Source: Candidatus Bipolaricaulota bacterium (GTDB lineage Bacteria > Bipolaricaulota > Bipolaricaulia > Bipolaricaulales > Bipolaricaulaceae). From it: a DNA stretch of 5,714 bases. Positions within the stretch are counted from its first letter, which is position 1. Every line of letters begins with the position of its first letter. The position numbers and the translations under genes are program-made. A model generated the notes under the pieces. That model searched no databases. It had not been told where the DNA came from and saw only the letters and a program-made list of their open reading frames with translations. Location: positions 1-5,714 of the forward strand of contig JAJOKL010000140.1 of the NCBI GenBank assembly GCA_021129895.1. Direction: 5' to 3'. This document shows, piece by piece, positions 1 to 5,650 of this stretch.

Positions 1-35
1 CTCACCCCCTGGCGCAATATCTGGGATTATAGCCC

Positions 36-60
36 GGGCCGGGGGCATAGCCCCCGGCCC
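36..60 (-). terminator. GC-rich hairpin after the PLP-enzyme gene, candidate terminator
   Basis: A perfect 11-bp inverted repeat (arms 36-46 and 50-60) with a 3-base loop begins 7 bases beyond the leftward gene's stop codon. Position and strength fit a transcription terminator or an mRNA 3'-end stabiliser. On neither strand is the stem followed by a T-tract, so it is not a textbook intrinsic terminator. It could also be a hairpin that blocks 3' exonuclease, or an extragenic palindrome. Confidence 0.5.
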
Positions 61-67
61 CTGATGG

Positions 68-1543
68 TCAAAGCTCGGAAAGGAGGCCCACCCGACGGTT
101 GAACTCCTCGATCAGGGCGTCGATCTCGTCCACCTGGCGGTGGATGCGGTCCCACCAGTCTGGCCAGTCGTACCACTGGGCCTCCAGCTCCTCTACGGAT
201 TTGCCCATCTGTTCCACCCACGTGAAGTACTTCAGGTTGTGGATGCGCCTGCGGTCCCAGTAAGAGAGCTCCAGCATGTGGTCGGTGGTGATCCCCAGGA
301 GGAACCGTTCGTAGTCGATGGCCGCCTGGCGCTCATCGTACGGTCCGTACTTTTCCCGCAGCTCCTGGAGCCGGGAGCCGTAAAGCTCCATGGAGTCGGT
401 GAACACGGTGAGGATGGCGTCCCGGGAGGAGAGCTCGTAGTACTTGGCCAGCTTGATGGCCCCGATCAGGTTGGCCGCCGAGGAGATCCCAAGCCACGGC
501 AGCTTCTCCACCAACGCCTCCGGCACCCCCTGCTTGACCAAGAACTCCTGGCCGGCCGGCTCGTTGAACAGGCGGATGAGCCGCATGGGGAACTCATCGT
601 CGATGGCCGCCACAAGGTCCGTGTTCCTGACGTTGTGGATCCAGGGGATGTGTTTGTCCCCGATCCCCTCGATCCTGTGGCCGCCGAACCCGTTGATGAG
701 GAGAGTGGGGCACTCCCAGGCCTCCCCCACGGCGAGCTTGGCGTGCGGGAATTTTTCCTTGATGTAGTCGGCGCAGCCCAAGGTGCCGGAGGATCCGGAG
801 GTGAGGAACAAGCCGGCCAGTCGCTGCCCTGGCTCGAGCTCGGCCCCCAGGACCTCCTCCATGGCCGGCCCGGTCACCGCGTAGTGCCACAGGTGGTTCC
901 CCGGCTCATCGAACTGGTTGAAGATCATGATGTTGTCGCGGGTGGCCTGAAGCTCCTTACATTTCTGAAAAATCTCCCACACGTTGGACTCGCAGCCCGG
1001 GGTGGCGATCACCTCCCCGGCCACCTTCGAGAGCCACTCGAACCGCTCCCGGGACATCTCCTCGGGCAGGATGGCGATGGACTCGCAGGCAAGGAGATTC
1101 GCCACGTACGCTCCGCCGCGGCAGTAGTTGCCGGTGGAGGGCCAGACCGCCTTGTGGAAGGTGGGGTCGAACTGGCCGGTGACCAGGCGCGGGGCCAGGC
1201 ACCCGAAGGTGGCCCCCACCTTGTGGGAGCCGGTGGGGAACCACTTCCCCACCAGGCCGAAGATGCGGGCCGGCACCCCGGTGAGCTCCTCGGGAAGTTC
1301 CAGGTAATTGACCCTGCCGTAGAGGCCGCCTTTGGGGGTGGGCTCGTTCTTCCAGGTGATGCGGAACAGGTTCAACGGGTGCAGGTCCCACAGGCCCACG
1401 TCCCGGAGCCGTTGTTTGATCGCCGCGGGGACGTATTTGCCCGGATCCCGCATCTGCTTGTAGGTGGGGATGATGATGTCCCGCTCCCGGGCCCGCTTTG
1501 CGGTTCGCTCCAGCTGCTCTTCGTGCACCGTTAGGTCGATCAC
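68..1543 (-). CDS. PLP-dependent enzyme, fold type II (cysteine synthase/tryptophan synthase beta-like), substrate unknown
   Basis: The 491-residue product belongs to the fold-type II PLP enzymes. TGSHKVGA (104-111) carries the likely Schiff-base lysine, Lys108. STGN (136-139) matches the substrate-binding asparagine loop, TSGSSGTLG (248-256) is the glycine/serine phosphate-binding loop, and HRIEGIG (289-295) and GISSAAN (352-358) resemble the GIG and GISSG blocks of cysteine synthases. At 491 residues it is longer than cysteine synthase (about 310) or DpaL/YgeX (about 400). The extra length includes a C-terminal segment from about residue 395 rich in Trp and Tyr (W429, W442, W457, W460, W463, W464). 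The family catalyses beta-elimination or beta-replacement on amino acids. Many homologues are probably labelled 'cysteine synthase', but nothing here links the gene to cysteine synthesis. Divergence from a transcarbamylase/carbamate kinase unit suggests it acts on an amino acid from that pathway (inference). The GTG start is chosen for the ribosome binding site 6 bases upstream. The family call is firm; the substrate is unknown. Confidence 0.88.
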   Translation of the reverse strand: MIDLTVHEEQLERTAKRARERDIIIPTYKQMRDPGKYVPAAIKQRLRDVGLWDLHPLNLFRITWKNEPTPKGGLYGRVNYLELPEELTGVPARIFGLVGKWFPTGSHKVGATFGCLAPRLVTGQFDPTFHKAVWPSTGNYCRGGAYVANLLACESIAILPEEMSRERFEWLSKVAGEVIATPGCESNVWEIFQKCKELQATRDNIMIFNQFDEPGNHLWHYAVTGPAMEEVLGAELEPGQRLAGLFLTSGSSGTLGCADYIKEKFPHAKLAVGEAWECPTLLINGFGGHRIEGIGDKHIPWIHNVRNTDLVAAIDDEFPMRLIRLFNEPAGQEFLVKQGVPEALVEKLPWLGISSAANLIGAIKLAKYYELSSRDAILTVFTDSMELYGSRLQELREKYGPYDERQAAIDYERFLLGITTDHMLELSYWDRRRIHNLKYFTWVEQMGKSVEELEAQWYDWPDWWDRIHRQVDEIDALIEEFNRRVGLLSEL

Positions 1544-1549
1544 GTCACG

Positions 1550-1557
1550 CTCCTTTT
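1550..1557 (-). promoter_or_regulatory. Ribosome binding site that fixes the GTG start of the PLP-enzyme gene
   Basis: On the minus strand AAAAGGAG lies 6 bases before the GTG at 1543-1541. This supports GTG as the start. No ATG competes at this spacing. Confidence 0.8.
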
Positions 1558-1567
1558 GAAACGGATC

Positions 1568-1596
1568 TTGACCGCCCGCTCCTGTAATGCTATCAT
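1568..1596 (+). promoter_or_regulatory. Sigma70-type promoter of the regulator/carbamate kinase/transcarbamylase unit
   Basis: TTGACC (1568-1573) is followed after exactly 17 bp by TATCAT (1591-1596). A TG one base before the -10 (1588-1589) makes it an extended -10 promoter. Transcription should begin near 1603, leaving a leader of about 27 bases before the ATG at 1630. An imperfect tandem octamer (ATGCTATC then ATGCTGTC, 1587-1602) covers the -10 box and the predicted start. Confidence 0.7.
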
Positions 1597-1616
1597 GCTG
1601 TCAGGCAGGTTGACAA
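1587..1616 (-). promoter_or_regulatory. Candidate promoter for the leftward PLP-enzyme gene
   Basis: On the minus strand TTGTCA (1616-1611) and TAGCAT (1592-1587) are separated by 18 bp. They match the sigma70 -35 box at 5 of 6 positions and the -10 box at 4 of 6. Its -10 overlaps the -10 of the opposing regulator promoter, and its -35 overlaps one arm of the TGTCA/TGACA palindrome. A protein bound there would cover both promoters. This is the best candidate in the gap but not a strong match. Confidence 0.35.
1599..1615. promoter_or_regulatory. Candidate operator, TGTCA-N7-TGACA
   Basis: A perfect 5-bp inverted repeat with a 7-bp centre (arms 1599-1603 and 1611-1615) is centred at 1607, close to the predicted transcription start of the regulator gene and over the -35 of the candidate leftward promoter. 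FadR-subfamily dimers bind short palindromes of about this size, often in their own promoter, so autorepression and joint control of the leftward gene are plausible. I found no second TGTCA...TGACA copy in the 2368-2437 gap. The operator role is inferred from position and symmetry only. Confidence 0.4.
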
Positions 1617-1629
1617 CCCGCCGCCAGGG

Positions 1630-2367
1630 ATGCGATTCGAAAAGGTTCGACCGGCCAAAGCCTCCAGCGCCGTGGCCCAGCAGGTCCTCCAGGCCATCAA
1701 GTCCGGCGTTTTCCCCATCGGCTCTCGCCTTCCCTCCGAGTCGGAGCTCGCCCAGATGATGGGCGTGTCCCGCCCCACGGTGCGGGAAGCCTTGTCCGCC
1801 CTGGCCGCCGTGGGGGTGATCGAATCCCGTCCCGGGATCGGCAACTTCGTGGCCAACCCGTCCGATTCCATCGTGCGCGAGGCGTTGGTGCTCCTGGAAA
1901 ACGAGGCCAGCTGCCTGGAGATCATGGAGGCCAGGGGGCTTTTGGAACCCCCGGTGGCCGCCGCCGCCGCGGTGAAGCGTGCCGCCGAGGACGTCGCCCG
2001 CCTGCAGGGGATCGCCGACCGGCTCATCCAGCTCGCCCATCGCGATAGCTTCGATGCCTACTTCGACACGGACAAGGAATTCCACCTGGCATTAGTGGAA
2101 GCCGCGGGGAACGATCTTTTGGCCTCGGCCCTGGTGCCCCTGATCAACACCATGGACCAACACCTGTACCGGGAGTTCACCCGCAAGTACTACTTCCGGG
2201 ACGAGCAGGGCATCGAAAGCGCAGCCAAGCTGCATGGGGAGATCCTGCGGGCGGTGAAGGCGGGGGACCCCAAGCTTGCCGCCAACACCATGCGCCGCCA
2301 CTGGGAACGAATGTGGAAGCTGGTACAAGACGGGGAGGCTGGGGACTTTCCGTTTCTTGATATATGA
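1630..2367 (+). CDS. FadR-subfamily GntR transcriptional regulator
   Basis: The 245-residue protein has the usual two-domain build. A winged helix-turn-helix lies at about residues 8-76: GSRLPSESELA (31-41) and GVSRPTVREAL (45-55) form the recognition region, and GIGNFV (69-74) forms the wing. An all-helical FCD ligand-binding domain fills about residues 95-230. The FCD metal/ligand residues appear intact: Asp148 and His152 in DKEFH, His202 in LHGEI and His224 in RRHW. FCD regulators usually sense small carboxylates or amino-acid metabolites and often repress adjacent catabolic genes. First in the rightward unit and divergent from the PLP gene, it probably controls both. The ATG start gives the family's usual N-terminus just before the DNA-binding domain. 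No good Shine-Dalgarno sequence precedes it, since CAGGG abuts the ATG, so translation may be weaker than for the downstream genes. The ligand is not predictable. Confidence 0.93.
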   Translation: MRFEKVRPAKASSAVAQQVLQAIKSGVFPIGSRLPSESELAQMMGVSRPTVREALSALAAVGVIESRPGIGNFVANPSDSIVREALVLLENEASCLEIMEARGLLEPPVAAAAAVKRAAEDVARLQGIADRLIQLAHRDSFDAYFDTDKEFHLALVEAAGNDLLASALVPLINTMDQHLYREFTRKYYFRDEQGIESAAKLHGEILRAVKAGDPKLAANTMRRHWERMWKLVQDGEAGDFPFLDI

Positions 2368-2421
2368 ACTCCCTTCTCGCCCTAGGCATGGTCCCTGAGC
2401 CCAACAAGCTATCCATATTTC

Positions 2422-2430
2422 AAAGGAGGT
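2422..2430 (+). promoter_or_regulatory. Strong ribosome binding site of carbamate kinase
   Basis: AAAGGAGGT lies 7 bases before the ATG at 2438, near-perfect complementarity to the 16S 3' end. The 70-bp gap after the regulator's stop shows no convincing promoter or terminator, so carbamate kinase is probably made by readthrough from the regulator promoter. Confidence 0.8.
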
Positions 2431-2437
2431 CGCCAAG

Positions 2438-3385
2438 ATGGAGAAAAAGACGGTGGTAGTGGCGCTGGGGGGGAACGCCATCCTCCAGCGGGGACAGAAG
2501 GGCACGTTCGAGGAGCAACTCAAAAACGTGTACCACACCGCCCAGCAGCTAGCGGAGATGGTGCTGTCGGGGGAGTGGCGGATCGTGATCACCCACGGCA
2601 ACGGCCCCCAGGTGGGGAACATCCTGCTGCAGCAGGACGCGGCCAAAGGGGTGGTGCCCCCCATGCCCATGGACGCCTGCGGCGCCCAGTCCCAGGGCCT
2701 GATCGGCTACATGATCCAGCAGTCCCTCAAAAACATCCTGGCCGAGCGGGGCCGGGGGGACATCCCCATCGCCACCGTGGTCACCCAGGTGCTGGTGGAC
2801 AAGGACGACCCCGCCTTCCGCAGCCCCACCAAGCCGGTGGGCCCCTTCTACTCCGAGGAGGAGGCGAAAAGGCTGCGGGTGGAGAAGGGGTGGCACGTGG
2901 TGGAGGACGCCGGCCGCGGCTGGCGGCGGGTGGTGCCATCCCCCGATCCCAAGGCGATCGTGGAGCGGGACGCCATCCGGATACTGGTGGAGAACCGGGC
3001 CATCGTCATCGCCTCCGGGGGCGGGGGCATCCCGGTGATCGAGGAGGACGGGGCCCTCAAGGGCGTGGAGGCGGTGATCGACAAGGACCTAGCCGGAGAG
3101 AGGCTGGCCGAGGACGTTAAGGCCGACGTGTTCCTCATCCTGACCGATGTGGACAGAGTGAAGCTGAATTACGGAAAGCCCGACGAACGGCCCATCGAGC
3201 GGATGACGGTGGAGGAGGCCAAGCGCTACATGGCCGAGGGGCACTTCGCCAAGGGGTCCATGGAGCCGAAAGTGCGGGCGGCCGTCCGGTTCGTGGAGGC
3301 CGGCGGCGAGCGGGCAGTGATCGCCTCGTTGGACCAGGCGCGGGCCGCCCTGGCCGGGCAGGCCGGCACCCAAGTCGTAGCGTAA
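2438..3385 (+). CDS. arcC: Carbamate kinase
   Basis: The product catalyses the reversible reaction carbamoyl phosphate + ADP = ATP + carbamate, with carbamate decaying to ammonia and CO2. It is a cytoplasmic enzyme of the amino-acid kinase family. The 315 residues match the family's usual length. Family blocks are present in order: ALGGNA (9-14), HGNGPQVG (53-60), DACGAQSQG (79-87), PTKPVGPFY (130-138), GGGGIPV (194-200), VIDKDLA (213-219), LTDVD (235-239) and FAKGSMEPKV (270-279). The last block has Glu276 where Gly or Ala is more usual, so a change in activity is not implied. A transcarbamylase follows 101 bases downstream, an arrangement typical of catabolic carbamoyl phosphate pathways that make ATP (arginine deiminase, agmatine and allantoin-type routes). 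No arginine deiminase is present, so the carbamoyl donor is probably not citrulline made from arginine here. The arcC symbol reflects orthology by family, not proof of arginine use. Confidence 0.96.
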   Translation: MEKKTVVVALGGNAILQRGQKGTFEEQLKNVYHTAQQLAEMVLSGEWRIVITHGNGPQVGNILLQQDAAKGVVPPMPMDACGAQSQGLIGYMIQQSLKNILAERGRGDIPIATVVTQVLVDKDDPAFRSPTKPVGPFYSEEEAKRLRVEKGWHVVEDAGRGWRRVVPSPDPKAIVERDAIRILVENRAIVIASGGGGIPVIEEDGALKGVEAVIDKDLAGERLAEDVKADVFLILTDVDRVKLNYGKPDERPIERMTVEEAKRYMAEGHFAKGSMEPKVRAAVRFVEAGGERAVIASLDQARAALAGQAGTQVVA

Positions 3386-3388
3386 AAC

Positions 3389-3466
3389 CCGTGACGCGTA
3401 ACAGGTGACGCGTGACGAGTTGCGCCTGATAAAAGGCTGTCACGCGTTACGCGTCACCCGTCACGG
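3389..3466. repeat. Intergenic heptamer element 1 (converging GTRACGC arrays, long hairpin)
   Basis: Most of the carbamate kinase/transcarbamylase gap is one structured element. The left arm has four plus-strand heptamers from 3391: GTGACGC, GTAACAG, GTGACGC, GTGACGA. The right arm has four minus-strand heptamers reading from 3464 down to 3437: GTGACGG, GTGACGC, GTAACGC, GTGACAG. The arms pair over 28 positions (3389-3416 with 3439-3466) with four mismatches and one G-U, and a 7-base-shifted register also pairs. The spacer has its own 4-bp hairpin (3424-3427 with 3434-3437) around GATAAA. ACGCGT occurs four times. There is no T-tract, so it is not a standard terminator. It may be an extragenic palindrome, a miniature mobile element, or an mRNA processing or stability structure. 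Confidence 0.85.
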
Positions 3467-3474
3467 AAAAGAAA

Positions 3475-3481
3475 AAGGAGG
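3475..3481 (+). promoter_or_regulatory. Ribosome binding site that fixes the GTG start of the YgeW-like gene
   Basis: AAGGAGG is followed after 5 bases by GTG at 3487. It begins 9 bases after the foot of the heptamer hairpin, so folding of that hairpin could affect initiation. The start gives an N-terminus (ASTDLKGRDFITW) that aligns with the downstream paralogue (MSWFDLRGRDLIS). Confidence 0.85.
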
Positions 3482-3486
3482 TAGAA

Positions 3487-4518
3487 GTGGCGAGTACGGA
3501 TCTCAAGGGTAGGGACTTCATCACCTGGCTGGACTTCGACCGGGAAGACATCGAGACCATCCTGGATACGGCGTTCGACCTAAAGCGCAAGTGGATCCGG
3601 GGGGAGCCCCACCGGCTGCTGCAGGACAAGACGCTGTTCATGCTGTTCTACAACACCTCCCTCAGGACGCGGAACTCGTTCGAGGCCGGCATGACCCAGC
3701 TGGGGGGGCACGCCCACTTCCTCCAGCCGGGGGCGGTGTATACCCCGGCCCTGCCCGGGGAGGAGGTGGCCTACTCCACCGAGAGGATCGCCGACGTGGC
3801 GAGGGTACTGGCGGAGATGGGGCACGGGATTGCCATCCGCATCTACGGGAAGCCCACTGGGTGGCTGTATGGCAAGGGGGACCTGATCGTGCGGGAGTTC
3901 GCCCGCTGGGCCCGCATCCCGGTGATCAACATGGAGGACGACAAATACCACCCCTGCCAGGCCCTGGCCGACGTGATGACGATGATGGAGAAGCTGGGGG
4001 ATCTTAGGGGCAAGAAGTTCGTGATGTCCTGGGCCTACTCGGGTTCTGTGGCAAAGCCCCTGGCGGTGCCCCAGTCGGCCATCATCGGGGCCTCCTACTT
4101 CGGCATGGACATCACCCTGGCCCACCCCAAGGGCCTTGACCTGGACCCGGAGATCCTGGCCGCGGCGGAGAAGAACGCCAAGCGGTACGGCGGATCGTTC
4201 AAGATCGTCCACGACATGGACGAGGCGTTCAAGGACGCGGACGTGGTGTACCCCAAGGCCTGGACGGTGCAGCCCACCGACGGGAAGACCCCCATGGACC
4301 CGGAGAAGGCCAAGGCCATCTTCGAGGCCAACAGGCACTGGATCTGTGATCAAAAGAAGATGGAGCTCACCAACGACGCCATCTACATGCACTGCCTCCC
4401 CGCCGACCGGGGGATGGAGGTCACCGACGAGGTCATCGACGGGCCCAACTCGGTGATCATCGAGGAGGCCGGAAACCGCCTCCACGCCCAGAAGGGCCTT
4501 CTGGCCCTACTTCTATGA
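3487..4518 (+). CDS. ygeW: YgeW-like knotted transcarbamylase (ATCase/OTCase superfamily)
   Basis: The 343-residue protein is a full-length aspartate/ornithine transcarbamylase superfamily member. TSLRTR (57-62) holds the carbamoyl phosphate-binding S-x-R-T-R, followed by GMTQLGGH (68-75), HPCQ (155-158), the substrate-side HCLP (302-305) and a C-terminal helix AGNRLHAQKG (328-337). WAYSGSVAKPLAVP (182-195) matches the proline-containing loop that makes the trefoil knot in N-acetylornithine transcarbamylase and in E. coli YgeW. NTSLRTRNSFEAGMTQLGGH and the YTPALPGEE segment point to YgeW rather than ordinary OTCase. The knotted YgeW group is regarded as catabolic. I infer that it phosphorolyses a carbamoylated amine to carbamoyl phosphate for the upstream carbamate kinase. 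The amine is unknown; 2,3-diaminopropionate is one possibility, by analogy with purine catabolism clusters. At 343 residues it is shorter than E. coli YgeW (about 396). Heptamer elements flank it on both sides, and a close paralogue follows. Confidence 0.88.
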   Translation: MASTDLKGRDFITWLDFDREDIETILDTAFDLKRKWIRGEPHRLLQDKTLFMLFYNTSLRTRNSFEAGMTQLGGHAHFLQPGAVYTPALPGEEVAYSTERIADVARVLAEMGHGIAIRIYGKPTGWLYGKGDLIVREFARWARIPVINMEDDKYHPCQALADVMTMMEKLGDLRGKKFVMSWAYSGSVAKPLAVPQSAIIGASYFGMDITLAHPKGLDLDPEILAAAEKNAKRYGGSFKIVHDMDEAFKDADVVYPKAWTVQPTDGKTPMDPEKAKAIFEANRHWICDQKKMELTNDAIYMHCLPADRGMEVTDEVIDGPNSVIIEEAGNRLHAQKGLLALLL

Positions 4519-4521
4519 CTG

Positions 4522-4593
4522 GTGACGCGTAACGCGTGACGGGGCAGTGGGCAGGTTTATCTTGCCGGTCACGCGTCACCTGTTACGCGTTAC
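4522..4593. repeat. Intergenic heptamer element 2, inverted homologue of element 1
   Basis: Three plus-strand heptamers from 4522 (GTGACGC, GTAACGC, GTGACGG) face four minus-strand heptamers reading from 4593 down to 4566 (GTAACGC, GTAACAG, GTGACGC, GTGACCG). Positions 4522-4541 pair with 4574-4593 with one mismatch and two G-U pairs, a strong hairpin. The spacer holds a small GGCA/TGCC stem (4550-4553 with 4563-4566) around TTTATC, the complement of the GATAAA in element 1. Compared with element 1 it is reversed: 23 bases (4568-4590) are the exact reverse complement of 3394-3416, and 20 bases (4521-4540) of 3439-3458. It fills nearly the whole gap, beginning 3 bases after the upstream stop codon. 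Confidence 0.87.
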
Positions 4594-4597
4594 GTAG

Positions 4598-4605
4598 AAA
4601 GGAGG
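4598..4605 (+). promoter_or_regulatory. Ribosome binding site of the second transcarbamylase
   Basis: AAAGGAGG lies 4 bases before the ATG at 4610 and only 4 bases past the foot of the heptamer hairpin. The close packing could couple hairpin folding or processing to translation. Confidence 0.8.
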
Positions 4606-4609
4606 GAAC

Positions 4610-5632
4610 ATGAGCTGGTTTGATCTTAGGGGAAGGGACTTGATCTCCGAGGTGGACTGGACCAAGGAGGAGTACGACATCGCCATCAAGCTCACCGACC
4701 ACCTTAAGAGCATGTACTACTCCGGCCAGCCCCATCCGCATCTCCAGTACAAGACGTTCGCCATGATGTTCTTCGCCGGCTCCACCCGCACCCGCATGTC
4801 CTTCGAGACGGCCATGACCCAGCTCGGGGGACACTCCCAGTTCATCAGCCCCAAGACGTTAAGGCTGTCCCTGGAGGACAAGCCCGGGGCCGGGGAGACC
4901 ATCCAGGACACGGCCAAGGCCATGTCCCGGTTCTGCGACGGGATCGGGATCCGCCTCCTGGACGATGCCATCGACTACTACGGGCACGGGGACGCGGTGA
5001 TCCGCAAGTTCGCCGAGCACGCGGATGTCCCCGTCATCAACATGGCCTCCGACATCAACCACCCCTGTCAGTCCTTGACTGACATCTACACCATCATGGA
5101 GAAGATCGGCGAGCCGCGGGGCAAGAAGATCGTGATCAGCTGGGTTTACTCCCCGTGGATCCGCGGTCGCTGCTCCGTGCAGGGGACGGCGCTGATCGCC
5201 GCCATGTACGGGATGGAGGTGGTGGTGGCCCATCCGCCGGAGTACGACCTGGATCCCAAGGTGATGGACCAGTGTCGGAAGCTGGCCAGCCAATCCGGAG
5301 GGTCGTTTGAGATCGTGAACGACATGGACAAGGCTTTGGCCGGGGCCACCATCGTGTTCCCCCGCAACTGGTTCACCGGCCGGCGCTACGAGATCGGAAA
5401 AGAGGAGGAGCTCAAGATCGCCCAGAAGTACCAGGACTGGCGGTACACGGTAGAGCGCCAGAGGAAGCTGGGGAACCCGGGGTACCTGCTCCACTGCATG
5501 CCGGTGGATCGCGGCAACGAGGTGGACCCTGAGGTGTGCGACAACGAGCTCTCCTGGATCTACGACCAGGCGGAGAACCGGCTTCACACCCAGAAGGCGA
5601 TCCTCACCCTCACCCTGGGCGGGCGACTGTAG
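4610..5632 (+). CDS. Second knotted-type transcarbamylase, divergent paralogue, substrate unknown
   Basis: The 340-residue protein aligns along its whole length with the upstream YgeW-like protein. GSTRTR (57-62) is the carbamoyl phosphate motif, then AMTQLGGH (68-75), DINHPCQ (148-154) and ENRLHTQKA (322-330). The carbamoyl phosphate half is well kept. The substrate half differs: HCMP (295-298) replaces HCLP, the knot-region loop WVYSPWIRGRCSVQG (178-192) has arginines and lacks the second proline, and residues 253-290 form a longer, highly charged segment. The '80s' stretch (80-100) also differs. These are the regions that choose the second substrate in this superfamily, so it probably acts on a different amine from its neighbour, or pairs with it in a mixed oligomer (inference). 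Automatic annotation would likely say ornithine carbamoyltransferase, which the sequence does not support specifically. It is last in the unit, directly before the terminator. Confidence 0.85.
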   Translation: MSWFDLRGRDLISEVDWTKEEYDIAIKLTDHLKSMYYSGQPHPHLQYKTFAMMFFAGSTRTRMSFETAMTQLGGHSQFISPKTLRLSLEDKPGAGETIQDTAKAMSRFCDGIGIRLLDDAIDYYGHGDAVIRKFAEHADVPVINMASDINHPCQSLTDIYTIMEKIGEPRGKKIVISWVYSPWIRGRCSVQGTALIAAMYGMEVVVAHPPEYDLDPKVMDQCRKLASQSGGSFEIVNDMDKALAGATIVFPRNWFTGRRYEIGKEEELKIAQKYQDWRYTVERQRKLGNPGYLLHCMPVDRGNEVDPEVCDNELSWIYDQAENRLHTQKAILTLTLGGRL

Positions 5633-5650
5633 CGCCCATCAGGACACGCG

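Noticed and set aside
26..31. Perfect TATAAT on the minus strand as a -10 box
   Set aside because: The position of a matching -35 falls within the GC hairpin and has no resemblance to TTGACA. No downstream gene is visible in the window.
140..1534. 464-codon open frame on the plus strand opposite the PLP-enzyme gene
   Set aside because: The translation is low-complexity (rich in Gly, Pro, Leu, Val, His) with no recognisable motif, and the opposite strand carries a clear enzyme. Long antisense frames are expected in GC-rich coding DNA.
2357..2385. Possible internal promoter before carbamate kinase starting with TTGATA at 2357-2362
   Set aside because: At 17-18 bp spacing the -10 would be CCCTAG or CCTAGG, which is not acceptable.
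3389..3466. CRISPR array or ordinary intrinsic terminator
   Set aside because: The repeats are 7-bp units in opposing arms without unique spacers, so it is not CRISPR. No T-run follows the stem, so it is not a standard terminator.
3580..4485. 301-codon minus-strand open frame opposite the YgeW-like gene, and a similar 242-codon frame at 4859-5587
   Set aside because: Both are antisense shadows of well-supported transcarbamylase genes, with biased composition and no ribosome binding site or motif that I can see.
2438..5632. Arginine deiminase (arcABC) operon
   Set aside because: No arginine deiminase or arginine/ornithine antiporter gene is present, and both transcarbamylases resemble the knotted YgeW/acetylornithine group rather than catabolic OTCase.
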